Shown here: one piece after another, positions 1 through 8,891 of the stretch
Numbering within the stretch: the first letter of the stretch is position 1
Layout: the number at the start of each line of letters is the position of its first letter
Assembly: GCF_042743185.1 (NCBI RefSeq)
Contig: NZ_JBHYMS010000042.1
Location: 7,499-71,498, forward strand
From: Inquilinus sp042743185
GTDB lineage: Bacteria; Pseudomonadota; Alphaproteobacteria; DSM-16000; Inquilinaceae
Direction: 5' to 3'
Length of the DNA stretch: 64,000 bases
Program-made: the position numbers and the translations under genes
The notes under the pieces: model-generated
What the model was told of the DNA's origin: nothing
The model's database searches: none
What the model saw: the letters and a program-made list of their open reading frames with translations, nothing else

Positions 1-35
1 AGATCCGCGACGATGAGAGATGCAAACCCTGGCTG

Positions 36-1427
36 CTATGTGACGTAGTAGCCTCTCCTCCCAGAGCAGGGGTACCCATTCGGGTCCTTGTGCGGACGCA
101 ACACCGTCGACCGTGTCTTGCGGACGAACCGCTTTAGGCAATACGGGCATTCGACCTTGTGGGTCATCGAAGATCTGGATACCCACTTTCGGGAGATAGG
201 CCGAGGCCGTGCCACGGCGCCGGCTCGACCCGATCCAAAGTCCTTGCCAAAATAATCTTTCGACGCTTTCTCGCCGGCTTTCGTTAGCTCAATCGGAAAA
301 CGTGGTTCGAAAACCTCGTCTTCTAGCTCCAGCCTCCGTATTTTATGATGGAAGAATGTTTTTACACCAGGATCGCTAGAGCGGCCGCCGGTTCGATCCC
401 AAACGTAGAAATATTCGGCAGCCTCTCCATCCTTCTTCCGCTTATAGGCAAGCGCATAGGGCTCGACGAGGCGCGGCCGTCCATCGTCATAGGTTAGCGA
501 CAACAATCGCCTTTCCGCCCCCGCTTCCATGATCACGTTTCTATAACTGGACGGGAAAAACGGTGCGGCCTGCCATCTGGACGAGACGATGTCTTGAAAA
601 ATGGCCTCGATTGAGCTTCTAAAGCCCACTTCGGCACGATCGAAGTCAAAACGACCGACGATCGGAGCAACATATTTTTGCCAAGCGGCGCGAAAGAAGG
701 GCATCGGAAGTCCAAGCAGGATTTCCTTTGCGGCACCGGGGCTCCGTTCAAAAATCGTCTTCCTAAGAAACGTCGACAATACCAGACTGCGATTAATATT
801 TATCGATTCATCAAAAAAAGTCGCATAGACAAAATCATATAAATCAAAAGAATGCCGACGTTGAATTAGACACTTCAGTTTGTTTGCCAGCAATTCTTCA
901 AGAGCTACACATCGCAACTGCGCCTGACACGCCGCCTCGTCTGAGTACGGATGAATGAGTGGGCGTGTGACGATCGGAAGGTACAACCTGTCAAATTCTG
1001 TCAGATCGATCCGAATGCTGATAAGCAGGCTATCGGAATTGCCATAGAAATCTCTAAAATAAATTCTACCTTTATAGGATTGTCGCTCAGCGTCGAGCGC
1101 CGTTTCTGCCCGCAATGTATTTTTGTCAGTATCAAATAAGACGCCGCACTGCTGATGGGCCGCAGCACAGGCTTGATTTATCTCGGCCTGCATTCGACCA
1201 ACATCAATATCCGACAGAACAGAAAAATCAAGATCACTCGAAAATCGTGTATTCTGATAGAATGCTTTCCGCATGCAATTTCCACCCTTAAATATCAGCA
1301 TTTCAGATAGATATGCATTCTCGTAAACAGCTTTGAGCAACCACCCGAAGACGTAGTCGCGCTCTACATTAGCATGATGTACGCCAATTATTTTGGACTG
1401 CGCCTCAATCTCTCTCTTGTCAATCAT
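36..1427 (-). CDS. AbiEii/AbiGii-family nucleotidyltransferase (toxin-like), with C-terminal zinc-finger-like tail
   Basis: 463 residues. The N-terminal third has the nucleotidyltransferase signature of the AbiEii/DUF1814 family: a GGN turn at residues 48-50 followed by SDLDFS at 64-69, which would hold the metal-binding aspartates. Characterised AbiEii toxins transfer nucleotides to RNA and are neutralised by AbiEi. No AbiEi-like partner lies directly upstream or elsewhere in view. The last ~40 residues contain CPYC, a histidine and a further cysteine, a zinc-finger-like tail not typical of AbiEii. The gene is clearly AT-richer than its neighbours, which suggests recent transfer. It may be right-end prophage cargo or a neighbouring island gene. 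Start is the ATG at 1427; the upstream ribosome site is weak. Confidence 0.75.
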   Translation of the reverse strand: MIDKREIEAQSKIIGVHHANVERDYVFGWLLKAVYENAYLSEMLIFKGGNCMRKAFYQNTRFSSDLDFSVLSDIDVGRMQAEINQACAAAHQQCGVLFDTDKNTLRAETALDAERQSYKGRIYFRDFYGNSDSLLISIRIDLTEFDRLYLPIVTRPLIHPYSDEAACQAQLRCVALEELLANKLKCLIQRRHSFDLYDFVYATFFDESININRSLVLSTFLRKTIFERSPGAAKEILLGLPMPFFRAAWQKYVAPIVGRFDFDRAEVGFRSSIEAIFQDIVSSRWQAAPFFPSSYRNVIMEAGAERRLLSLTYDDGRPRLVEPYALAYKRKKDGEAAEYFYVWDRTGGRSSDPGVKTFFHHKIRRLELEDEVFEPRFPIELTKAGEKASKDYFGKDFGSGRAGAVARPRPISRKWVSRSSMTHKVECPYCLKRFVRKTRSTVLRPHKDPNGYPCSGRRGYYVT

Positions 1428-1555
1428 GGTGAATATTCCACTAAGCCAGGATCCAACATCTTACCTAAAATTGCTCCTGTCGCCCAGGGCAGCCGGATAT
1501 CTTGCAGTGCCACGGTGGGAGTGACGGCCGACTGGGCATTGCTAATCCGGCGACC

Positions 1556-1594
1556 GAAAGAAGCGGGGCAACCGCCAATTGATGGCTGCCCCGC
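1556..1594 (-). terminator. Rho-independent terminator of the methyltransferase gene
   Basis: On the minus strand an 8-bp stem GCGGGGCA/TGCCCCGC (1563-1570 with 1587-1594), extended by an inner GCC/GGC, is followed by TTCTTTC. It lies just after the methyltransferase stop codon at 1603. Confidence 0.7.
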
Positions 1595-1602
1595 TGCACT
1601 CG

Positions 1603-2403
1603 TCAGTGGTCGTTGGCGACGGGAGGATGGCGATCGGATGCTCGATACGCCTCCTCGATCCGGCGGCACGCCACCTCGAAATACCCCTCATCTTGCTCGA
1701 TGCCGAAGAACCGCCGGCCCAGCAGAACGCAGGCGACGCCGGTCGTGCCCGAGCCCATGAAGGGATCGAGCACCGTCTGGCCGCACAGCGGGAGCAGATC
1801 GCTCATCAGCCGGGTTGGTTTCCCGGTCAGGTGGTGCTTGTCCTCGGGAAGGACCCGATGCCGGAACACCCCAGGCAGACACGGCCCATTTACTGGTAGC
1901 GAGCCATTGGACCCCCAGGCGATGTACTCTGCCTGGTTGCGGTAGCGTCCTCGCTGCGGCCGGGCCGCCTCGGTCTTGTCCCAGATGCACAGCCCGCGCC
2001 ACAGCCATCCGCCGGCCTGAATGGCATCAGTGGTGACGGGCAGTTGGCGCCAGTCGCTGAACACCAGACATAAGGCACCCGGCCGTGCGATCTTCAATGC
2101 GGCGGCCATCCAGAGAGCCGACCAGGCGAGATAACTGCGCTGGTCCCGATTGTCGCCGGAGAAGTCCCGATAGAGGTGCCGCTGTGCGGTGTTGACGTAC
2201 TTCTGGGAGGGCTTGCCCATGCGATCCGCGGCATGGACCCCGCCCGAGCTATACGGCGGGTCAGCGACTAGGGCATCAACCTGATCGAGGTCCGGAATGA
2301 TGCCCAGCGACTCTCCGCAATACAGGACAGCGTGGCCGATCCGCCGGACTTTGGCCCGGTGGATGATGGACGGCGCCTTCAAGATTCGACTCGACTCTCG
2401 CAA
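1603..2403 (-). CDS. Phage-type DNA methyltransferase (N6-adenine or N4-cytosine)
   Basis: 266 residues. The catalytic DPPY motif is at residues 48-51 and the SAM-binding DPFMGSGTTG motif near 213-222, followed by FGIEQDE. DPPY preceding the FxGxG motif is the beta-class order of amino-methyltransferases. Orphan methylases of this kind are common at the right end of Mu-like genomes, the slot of mom in Mu, where they protect phage DNA from restriction. No restriction endonuclease is adjacent. No ATG exists before the DPPY motif, so translation must start at TTG 2403 (used here) or TTG 2382. A LexA-type box (2409-2423) lies right upstream. A strong terminator follows. Confidence 0.85.
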   Translation of the reverse strand: MRESSRILKAPSIIHRAKVRRIGHAVLYCGESLGIIPDLDQVDALVADPPYSSGGVHAADRMGKPSQKYVNTAQRHLYRDFSGDNRDQRSYLAWSALWMAAALKIARPGALCLVFSDWRQLPVTTDAIQAGGWLWRGLCIWDKTEAARPQRGRYRNQAEYIAWGSNGSLPVNGPCLPGVFRHRVLPEDKHHLTGKPTRLMSDLLPLCGQTVLDPFMGSGTTGVACVLLGRRFFGIEQDEGYFEVACRRIEEAYRASDRHPPVANDH

Positions 2404-2408
2404 AGTTT

Positions 2409-2423
2409 GTTCTACCTTTGTTC
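2409..2423 (+). promoter_or_regulatory. Candidate LexA (SOS) box, GTTC-N7-GTTC
   Basis: GTTC-TACCTTT-GTTC lies in the 123-bp gap between the divergent methyltransferase (start 2403) and the 2527 gene. The alphaproteobacterial LexA box is the direct repeat GTTC-N7-GTTC, often with T-rich spacers as here. About two chance matches to the bare pattern are expected in 64 kb over both strands, so it rests mainly on its position. Either flanking gene could be controlled. Confidence 0.4.
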
Positions 2424-2526
2424 ACGTCGTCGCGCGGCGATCGACGGGTCGGAAACGAGCGAGTGCCCCTCTCGCGGCTTGGGCGTTGGCGCGCCCAGCC
2501 CCCGTCGCACCGGACGGAGGTGTTCG

Positions 2527-3063
2527 ATGAAAAGGACGAAGAAGACCAAGCCCCGGATGACCCTGGCGCTGCCGCTTGATCCGGCAGCCCGGAACGATGA
2601 GCTGGAGGCCGCCGTGCGGGCGGCGGAGGCGTCGTTCCTGGCGAAATCTGCGGAGCCTGAGGCGGAACCGGAGCCCACGCCCGCTGCCGAGCCGGCCAAG
2701 GTCGCCGCGCCCGCCGTGCCCCAGGTCCCGATCCTCACACCCTCGGCGCCTCCGGCGGCCAAGGCCACGGAGTTCGTGGACGAGCCGCGCAGCGGCCGGA
2801 ACACCCTGTACATCGTCGCCGCCGCCAAATGGGGCGAGATGCGGGCCAAGCGCGGCAAGAAGCTGGGATGGCAGCGCCTGCCCGACGCCGGCTTCAAGGC
2901 GAAGGCCCAGGCGCTGCGGGCCGCTGAGCTGATGGTCGAGGCCGGCCGGGCGACCGGCGCCGTCGCCGTCCAGCAGACAGCCGATCCTGACGCTGGAGAC
3001 TATGACGAGCCGGTCATCCTGGCGCAGTTCGGCCGGCTGCCCGAGGGCTTCGCCGAGGTCTAG
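2527..3063 (+). CDS. Hypothetical prophage protein with Ala/Pro-rich linker
   Basis: 178 residues. The start is the ATG at 2527, preceded by GGAGG at a normal distance; the frame is open further upstream but lacks a comparable ribosome site. A basic N-terminus is followed by an acidic, alanine/proline/glutamate-rich stretch (about residues 35-85) that is probably disordered, then a basic segment around residues 100-135 (KWGEMRAKRGKKLGWQRLP) and a C-terminal part rich in alanine and aspartate. I recognise no family. It is divergent from the methyltransferase and followed after 17 bp by the small zinc-ribbon gene, likely one plus-strand transcription unit at the right end of the prophage. Confidence 0.6.
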   Translation: MKRTKKTKPRMTLALPLDPAARNDELEAAVRAAEASFLAKSAEPEAEPEPTPAAEPAKVAAPAVPQVPILTPSAPPAAKATEFVDEPRSGRNTLYIVAAAKWGEMRAKRGKKLGWQRLPDAGFKAKAQALRAAELMVEAGRATGAVAVQQTADPDAGDYDEPVILAQFGRLPEGFAEV

Positions 3064-3080
3064 GAGGCCGCCGGGGTGCC

Positions 3081-3323
3081 TTGGCCCGCGAACGCATCGT
3101 CGATAATTGGGATCTCGGGATGCGGTTGTCCGACGTATCATCGGGCACCGCCATCGTGGCGAGCTGCGGCCGGTGTAAGGCACGCCGCCAGTTGGACCGG
3201 CGCAAGGTGATCGAGGCGTTCGGCAAGGAGGCCCGGCTGTTCAAGTTGGAGTTGATCTTGAGATGCCGGCGTTGTGGAACCGGAGCGGCATCACGCATTC
3301 AGCTATTTATGGTGCCGAGGTGA
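3081..3323 (+). CDS. Small zinc-ribbon-like protein
   Basis: 80 residues with two cysteine pairs, CGRC near residue 29 and CRRC near residue 62, spaced like a small zinc ribbon, in an otherwise basic protein. Start is taken as TTG 3081, 14 bases after a GGAGG that overlaps the previous stop codon; no ATG is available near it. Small zinc-ribbon proteins of this size are common in Mu-like prophages, but their role is unknown. It is convergent with the 3350-4036 gene. Could be a DNA-binding accessory; no stronger statement is possible. Confidence 0.5.
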   Translation: MARERIVDNWDLGMRLSDVSSGTAIVASCGRCKARRQLDRRKVIEAFGKEARLFKLELILRCRRCGTGAASRIQLFMVPR

Positions 3324-3349
3324 TGCCGCGCCACTCAAAGCACAGCGGT

Positions 3350-4036
3350 CTAGATACCCAGGAACTTGGCCGCAAGCGACGACACAACTCCCCACGCGAC
3401 CTGCTTTATGCCATCGGTTGCCTCGGCAAAAAGCCGTTGAAAGATGGGCTTTGCGCTGGCTAGGTCACCATTAGTGGTCACTTCGACCAGTTGCTTCACC
3501 TCTGCCCGCGATACTGCATCAATCTTCGCGCCGCTGCTGGAGAGCAACTGTAGAAGGTATTCGATCACCTCCGTCTGGTTCTCGATATTGACGCTAACCG
3601 CTTGGGTAACGTGGCCACCTATCCCGATCGGAGATTGGTGAAACGTTCCGCCGGAGATGTGAACGCTGGGTCGCGCCTCAGACCGTTGAGCTGGCTTTGC
3701 CGTCGCCTTGCTCTGGTTCGCAGTGCGGTAGCCTAGTTCCGTCAGATACGCGAACTCCCGCTTGCTATATATGCCGAGGATCATGACCCCAGAGTTGGGG
3801 TCATTCTCATACGCTGCCATCGGGCCGGTGCCGATCAGCGCGCTCTCCTCCAACTCCTTAAGGGCGAGATCGTAGTCGACGTTCGTCGCGCCGGAAGCAA
3901 GGCGATTGGCCTTCAAATCGGTAAGCGACAAACCCTCGTAGCCGGCCCGTAGGTCATCTGCGGTCAGGTCCCGCGCCATAAAATCGGCAAGCAAATCGGC
4001 GAGAACCGCCAGGGGTAAACTATCCAGTTTCCGCAT
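3350..4036 (-). CDS. Hypothetical cargo protein with glycine-rich IGIGG linker
   Basis: 228 residues from the ATG at 4036, which has a GGGAGAGG ribosome site; an in-frame TTG at 4051 is less likely. The N-terminal half is mixed helix and strand. A short glycine-rich repeat-like stretch near residues 140-160 (HISGGTFHQSPIGIGG, then HVTQ) leads to a helical C-terminal region. Linkers of the form S-x-IGIGG-x-V-x-Q occur in many uncharacterised proteins of defence islands, but no catalytic domain is recognisable here. The gene stands between the tail genes and the plus-strand unit, on moderately lower-GC DNA, as expected for lysogenic cargo. A role in phage exclusion is inference only. Confidence 0.6.
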   Translation of the reverse strand: MRKLDSLPLAVLADLLADFMARDLTADDLRAGYEGLSLTDLKANRLASGATNVDYDLALKELEESALIGTGPMAAYENDPNSGVMILGIYSKREFAYLTELGYRTANQSKATAKPAQRSEARPSVHISGGTFHQSPIGIGGHVTQAVSVNIENQTEVIEYLLQLLSSSGAKIDAVSRAEVKQLVEVTTNGDLASAKPIFQRLFAEATDGIKQVAWGVVSSLAAKFLGI

Positions 4037-4195
4037 AAATGCCTCTCCCAATGTCCGCTTCGACGGCGGAGGCTAAATGTCATTCATCATTCGACACAGG
4101 GCAAGATATGGAGGCGCGGTGCAGCTCCGCCGCGCCTCCGGTTGGATTTCACCTGTTCAAGATCCGCGAGGCCGAATCAGCCTCCGCTCGGCGCC

Positions 4196-7100
4196 CTACG
4201 GCAGCGCCAGCGTGGTCGCCGGCGACAGGCCGGCGCCATTCTTGGCCCTGATATCCAACTCCAGCGCCGGCCACGGGCCGCCATCGGCTGCGATCAGGTC
4301 GGCCGTGTAGGTCCAGCCGTTGTAGAGCGCGCGGTAGGTACGCACCGCCGCGGCCTGGCCGTTCGGCCGGACGGCGATCTGGTACTCGGTCGCTCCGGTC
4401 GAGGGCTCCCATTGGAACACGAGATCCGGCGAGGTGTAGGCGTTGGTCAGCTCGGCGTTCTCCGGCGCCGCCGGCGGCTGCTGGACCACGGTCAGCGGGA
4501 TGCCAGCGGAAACCAGGTAGTCGCCGGGGAACAGGTCTCTGGGCTCGATCCGCACATACTGCGTCTGCCCGGCGGGCGGGGCGTCCACCTCGATCTCGGT
4601 CGCTGTGCCCTCATACACCAGGTTGGACGAGAGGGGCGTGAAGTCGGCGGCCGGCCCGCGATAGACGGCATAGGACTTGAAGTCCGGCTCGGTCACAGCG
4701 GCCCAGCTCACCTTCATCCGCCCGGTAAGCTGGGGCGTGACGGTGATGTCGGCCGGCGGCTCGGGCGCTGGATCGAGGACGCGCAGCACGGCCGGCGTGG
4801 GAGACTGGCCGGCCTCGTTGACTCCGACCACCTGGATCTCGAACCGCCGCCACGGGCCGCCGACCGGCTGCACGTCGCCGGCCGAGATCGTTAGCGGCGG
4901 CAGCGGAGTGGAGAGCGCTAACGCCAGCTTGTCGAAGATGCCGGGCGTAGCGTCCTCGACATAGAGCGAGACCTGGTAGGACGCGGCCCGCGGAGCCGGA
5001 TTGAAGCGCAGGCGGGCGGAACCGGCGGCATACCGGGTTTCGAGGGCGAGGCCGGAGACCACCGCCGGCAGGATCTGCGGCTGTCCGTAGACGCCGCCGA
5101 TCGGCGGCGTCCAGGGTCCGCGGAACATTCCGACCGCGGCACCGCGGATGTAGAGCATTCCCGGCTCCGGCCGCACCGTGACGCGGTTCGCCTGGCCGGC
5201 ATAGACGGTCGACCAGGCGATGGTGTCCCGCGACGTCTGGATGATGTAGCTCACCGCGCCCGGCGCGACGGCCCAGGACAGGAACAGGATGGGGTCCAGG
5301 CTGTTCGGGTCCTGCGCGATGCGCAGGTCCCGCATCTCCGGCGCGTCCGGCGGTAGCGGCAGGATCGGCGGCATTGGCGGGACCGGGAGACCCTGCTCGG
5401 CGACATGGACATACTCGTCCTCGATCTGCAGCTGCAGCTCGGCATGGGTGAGGTCGATGGGGCGGGCCGAGATCAGCAGGAACCGCTTAATGAACTCCTT
5501 GCCCGGCCCGGCGACCCATTGGGTCGTCACCGCATCCGGATCGAGGCGGATGATGTCAGCCAGCGAGGCGCCTTGCTGGGCGGCGACCAGGTCGTGGTCG
5601 GCCCGATCGACGATGGCCTGGTCGTCGAATTCGCCGCGCGTGATCTTCACCGGCCCCCACTCGCCGCCGTTCGGCCGGCGCAGCGCCATCCAGTGCTGCG
5701 CGCCTTCGACCCAGCCGATCGCCTCGTCCAGGTCGAGCGTGAGCGTTGCCGGCGCGAAGCCCATGACATCGCCGCCGTAACCCCATTGCGGCATGTCGTG
5801 GTTGAGGATGACCAGGTCGCCGCGCTGCAGGAGCCGGCCCTCCATCTCCGCCTGGAACTTGGCGAAGATGCGCCGCCGCGCGTTGACCGCAGCCTGGTAG
5901 ATGCCCTCGCGGAACGCCTGGGGCCGCTTGGCGCAGCCGAACAGCGACATGCGCGCCGGCTTGACCGAGGCGCTGCCCGGCAGCGCACACCGGACCTCCT
6001 GGTCGGTCCAGACCTGCTCGTCGACATACTCGACGATCACGTCGTCGGGCGACTCCGGGTCCCAGAGCTTGTAGGTGACCTCAAGCGTGCCGCGGACGAT
6101 GGACCGGGGCGTGAAGACGGCCTTGGCGATGCTCTGCGGCCGGTCGCGGGCGACGGTGACGATGCCGCCTAGGTTCACGTGCTGCGCGCGGCCGACGCGG
6201 AGCAGCGCGGTCAAGGCGTCCTCGAAAGAGCGCTCGGTGTCGAACACGCCGTCGAAGGTGTCACCGCGCTGTGCCCATACCTGGTCCAGTGCCAGGAAGG
6301 CTGGGAGGTCGATCCGGCCATCCAGCACGCCCGCGCCTGAGCGGCCGTTGCGGAGCATGTAGGTCGCTGCCCAGGCGATCGAGCGTGTCGGCTGTTCCTC
6401 GGTCCAGCTGGCGCCGGTCCAGATCGGCAGCATGCGGGTCTGGATGACCCTGAACTGGCGCGACGACTGTTCCGAAAGCTGGTCGGTGGCCTTGATCTTG
6501 ACGGCGAGCAGCGAGGTATCGGGATAGGTCTGCTCTCCGACGATGTAGGCCCGGAGCCCGCCCCAGACCGAGCTGTCGCGGACATTGGTGTCGTTGGAGT
6601 TCTTGCTCGTCCGCCGCATGCGGGCCTGGTACCGCCCATCGGCGACGTCGAATGGAATCGTGAGGCGCTGCGGGTCGACGGTGGCTCGCTCCACGAAGGG
6701 CTCGCCGAGTGTCACCCAGCCGCCGACCGGATTGCCGAGGTCGTCGATCTGCCGGGCCTGGCACTCGAAGGTGACCGACTGCTCGCCGATGTCGCCGTCC
6801 TTCTCGTCGGCCTCGAAGAGCCCCTGCGGGAAGACGATGTCGAAGGCGAGCCGGTTGCAGATCTGGCCCGGCCCCGACGCCGCGAAGGGACCGACCCAGC
6901 CTTCAAGGACGATCTCGATCTCGGCGTCGGTCTCGTCGGCGACCGGCTCGGCGACGATGACGGTCTTATCGTCCGGCGAGATCGAGACGATGGTGAACGT
7001 GCCGTTGTTGTGGGCGGAGCCGGCAACGATCACCTTGTCGCCGACGATGAAGCCCTCAGCGCCCTGCGACTTGTCCTGGTCGAAGGGGCCGTCGCCCTCG

Positions 7101-7954
7101 CGGAAGCGGATGGACCGGTCGGCCGCATGGATGTCGACGTGCCCCTCGCTGCGCAGATGGCGCAGGCTCTGCCCCGTCACCTCCGCCGAGGTCACGACAT
7201 TGAACGGCCATTTCACCTTGCCGCCCGGCGGGATGAACTGCAGCTCGACCCCGACGAAGTTGCCGGTCAGGCCGCCGGCTTCCCGCCAGAGCGAGGTGTT
7301 GGCGATCAGCACCTCGTGGTGCTGGTAGCGGCCGACGCCCAGGCTGAACAGCTGGTACAGGAACTGCTCGTTGTCCTGGAAATCCGCCCAGGGCGGCGCC
7401 GCGAAGTCGGGGACGAGGATATGGCGGCCGAACAGCTCAGGGATCGGCTGGTCGAGCCGTGCCTGGTTGCCTTGCGCCTGCAGGCTGTAGGTCGGCGAGG
7501 CCGCGGGCAGCCCGCCGGCGCCGCCCGGCGACTTCGGCGTCGCCGGCGGCAGGATCATGTTGATCAGGACGCCGCCGACCAGGGTGATGCCGGCGGTCAC
7601 CAGCGACAGCGTTGCCGCGGTGGCGCCCACGCCGGCGATGACCGGCGCCAGGTAGGGCGCCGCGACCGCGAGCGCGAGCATCGCCACGATGCGGAAGATG
7701 CCGGCCGAACCGCCGCCGCCATCGCCCGGCAGCTCGATGAAGGCGACGCGATCGGTCGGATCGATGACCGTGGTCGACCAGTCCGCGCGCAGGACCGGCA
7801 CGTCGTTGCGGATGCAGACGACGGGGATGCGCTGGTCGATCGGGTGGCGCTCCAGCCATCCGGCGATCGTCACCGGCTCCGCCAGCTCGAAATGCGCGAT
7901 CGGCCCGAGCGGCGTGGTCCGGCAGATGGCCGGCTCGATCCCGTCAAGCGGCAT
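4196..7954 (-). CDS. Phage tail tip / host specificity protein J
   Basis: 1252 residues, the last structural gene of the late operon. The N-terminal 170 residues include a hydrophobic, glycine-rich segment (about residues 85-140) as seen in TipJ proteins. The middle carries the conserved tail-hub body (YSLQAQGN, ELFGRHILVPDFA), and the C-terminal ~400 residues contain repeated fibronectin-like beta modules (phrases such as LSWAVAPGAVSYIIQ and VSWAAVTEPDFKSYAVY). In siphophages this protein closes the tail tip and contacts the host receptor. It overlaps the NlpC/P60 gene by 11 bases, the standard neighbour. It appears full length with no internal stop. Confidence 0.93.
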   Translation of the reverse strand: MPLDGIEPAICRTTPLGPIAHFELAEPVTIAGWLERHPIDQRIPVVCIRNDVPVLRADWSTTVIDPTDRVAFIELPGDGGGGSAGIFRIVAMLALAVAAPYLAPVIAGVGATAATLSLVTAGITLVGGVLINMILPPATPKSPGGAGGLPAASPTYSLQAQGNQARLDQPIPELFGRHILVPDFAAPPWADFQDNEQFLYQLFSLGVGRYQHHEVLIANTSLWREAGGLTGNFVGVELQFIPPGGKVKWPFNVVTSAEVTGQSLRHLRSEGHVDIHAADRSIRFREGDGPFDQDKSQGAEGFIVGDKVIVAGSAHNNGTFTIVSISPDDKTVIVAEPVADETDAEIEIVLEGWVGPFAASGPGQICNRLAFDIVFPQGLFEADEKDGDIGEQSVTFECQARQIDDLGNPVGGWVTLGEPFVERATVDPQRLTIPFDVADGRYQARMRRTSKNSNDTNVRDSSVWGGLRAYIVGEQTYPDTSLLAVKIKATDQLSEQSSRQFRVIQTRMLPIWTGASWTEEQPTRSIAWAATYMLRNGRSGAGVLDGRIDLPAFLALDQVWAQRGDTFDGVFDTERSFEDALTALLRVGRAQHVNLGGIVTVARDRPQSIAKAVFTPRSIVRGTLEVTYKLWDPESPDDVIVEYVDEQVWTDQEVRCALPGSASVKPARMSLFGCAKRPQAFREGIYQAAVNARRRIFAKFQAEMEGRLLQRGDLVILNHDMPQWGYGGDVMGFAPATLTLDLDEAIGWVEGAQHWMALRRPNGGEWGPVKITRGEFDDQAIVDRADHDLVAAQQGASLADIIRLDPDAVTTQWVAGPGKEFIKRFLLISARPIDLTHAELQLQIEDEYVHVAEQGLPVPPMPPILPLPPDAPEMRDLRIAQDPNSLDPILFLSWAVAPGAVSYIIQTSRDTIAWSTVYAGQANRVTVRPEPGMLYIRGAAVGMFRGPWTPPIGGVYGQPQILPAVVSGLALETRYAAGSARLRFNPAPRAASYQVSLYVEDATPGIFDKLALALSTPLPPLTISAGDVQPVGGPWRRFEIQVVGVNEAGQSPTPAVLRVLDPAPEPPADITVTPQLTGRMKVSWAAVTEPDFKSYAVYRGPAADFTPLSSNLVYEGTATEIEVDAPPAGQTQYVRIEPRDLFPGDYLVSAGIPLTVVQQPPAAPENAELTNAYTSPDLVFQWEPSTGATEYQIAVRPNGQAAAVRTYRALYNGWTYTADLIAADGGPWPALELDIRAKNGAGLSPATTLALP

Positions 7955-8351
7955 GGTCGTACCAGGTGAGGCAACGCCAACCGCCGGCGGTCAGCTTGGC
8001 CGGGGTGTCGAACAGCACCCCGCCGGAGCGGGCCGCATGCAGGACGCCGCCTTCATCGAGCTGGAGCCAGACCCCGACATGGTGCGGCGTCGAGGCATGG
8101 CTCATCTCCACGATCGCGCCGTGGACCGCGGCCGGGATCGGCGACCAAGCGGAACGGGCGTGGTGGCGCCGGATGGTGCGGGCGATGGTCAGCGCATCGT
8201 CGGTGCCGACGCGCACGATCGGCAGCTCGCGGCCGAACAGCTCCCGCTGGACGTAGCGGCAGAGGCCCCAGCAATCGAAGGCGTCCGGCCCCTGGCCGCC
8301 GAGCGCCCAGGGCAAGCCGATCAGGCTGTTGACGAGGTCCGCGGGCGTCAT
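7944..8351 (-). CDS. NlpC/P60-family tail assembly peptidase
   Basis: 135 residues. The catalytic cysteine sits in DCWGL (about residue 27) and the histidine in HHVGVW (about residue 91), the core of the NlpC/P60 papain-like peptidase fold. In siphophage tail tips this protein (lambda K-like) is thought to cut peptidoglycan during entry or take part in tip assembly. It overlaps the DUF1833 gene upstream by four bases (ATGA) and the tip gene downstream, giving the conserved triple DUF1833-NlpC-J. Confidence 0.92.
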   Translation of the reverse strand: MTPADLVNSLIGLPWALGGQGPDAFDCWGLCRYVQRELFGRELPIVRVGTDDALTIARTIRRHHARSAWSPIPAAVHGAIVEMSHASTPHHVGVWLQLDEGGVLHAARSGGVLFDTPAKLTAGGWRCLTWYDHAA

Positions 8352-8887
8352 CGGGCCAACAGCGGGAAGCCTTCGCGGGTGTAGCGGAGACCCGGAAAGG
8401 TGCGGTTGACGAAGTCGAGGAAGCCGGCCCGGCCGGTCACGCGGTAGATCGTGGCGATGGCCTCGCGCAGCGTGAAACCGCTCATGACCCGGTGAGGCTG
8501 CGAGGTGTCGGCGGCCAGGTACTCCCGATAGGTCAGCTCGATCGGCGCCCGCACGGCGATGGCCTGGCCGAGGCGGTCGGCGATCTCTCGGGTGACGTTG
8601 TCCACCGAGATCTCCATTTCGGGGAGGCGGCCGGCCGCCTGCTCGGGCAGCCCTACGGTGAAGGCGAAGCCCTTGAACGCCACCTGGAGGCCGCCGTGCA
8701 GCGGCGCGTCGGCTTCGAGGGTCAGGACGTGATCGTCGTGATCGAGCACCACCCGCACGGCATCGGGCGCGCCGCTTTCGGTGACGAAGGCCGGGTGCCG
8801 CATCTCCAGCGTGTGCAGCACCAGAGTATTCGGCGCCGCGTAGGCGTAGGCTTCGGCCAGCGCCTGGCTGATGGTCGGAGCCGTCAT
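8348..8887 (-). CDS. DUF1833 family minor tail protein
   Basis: 179 residues. Sequence character and position match the DUF1833 family, which in Mu-like and lambda-like phages always precedes the NlpC/P60 and J genes (lambda L-like position). The N-terminal half is beta-rich (a run with LVLHTLEMRHPAF). The C-terminal part contains a conserved GFTLREAIATIYRVTGR segment and ends with FPGLRYT. It is translationally coupled to its neighbours. Confidence 0.85.
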   Translation of the reverse strand: MTAPTISQALAEAYAYAAPNTLVLHTLEMRHPAFVTESGAPDAVRVVLDHDDHVLTLEADAPLHGGLQVAFKGFAFTVGLPEQAAGRLPEMEISVDNVTREIADRLGQAIAVRAPIELTYREYLAADTSQPHRVMSGFTLREAIATIYRVTGRAGFLDFVNRTFPGLRYTREGFPLLAR

Positions 8888-8891
8888 CGGG

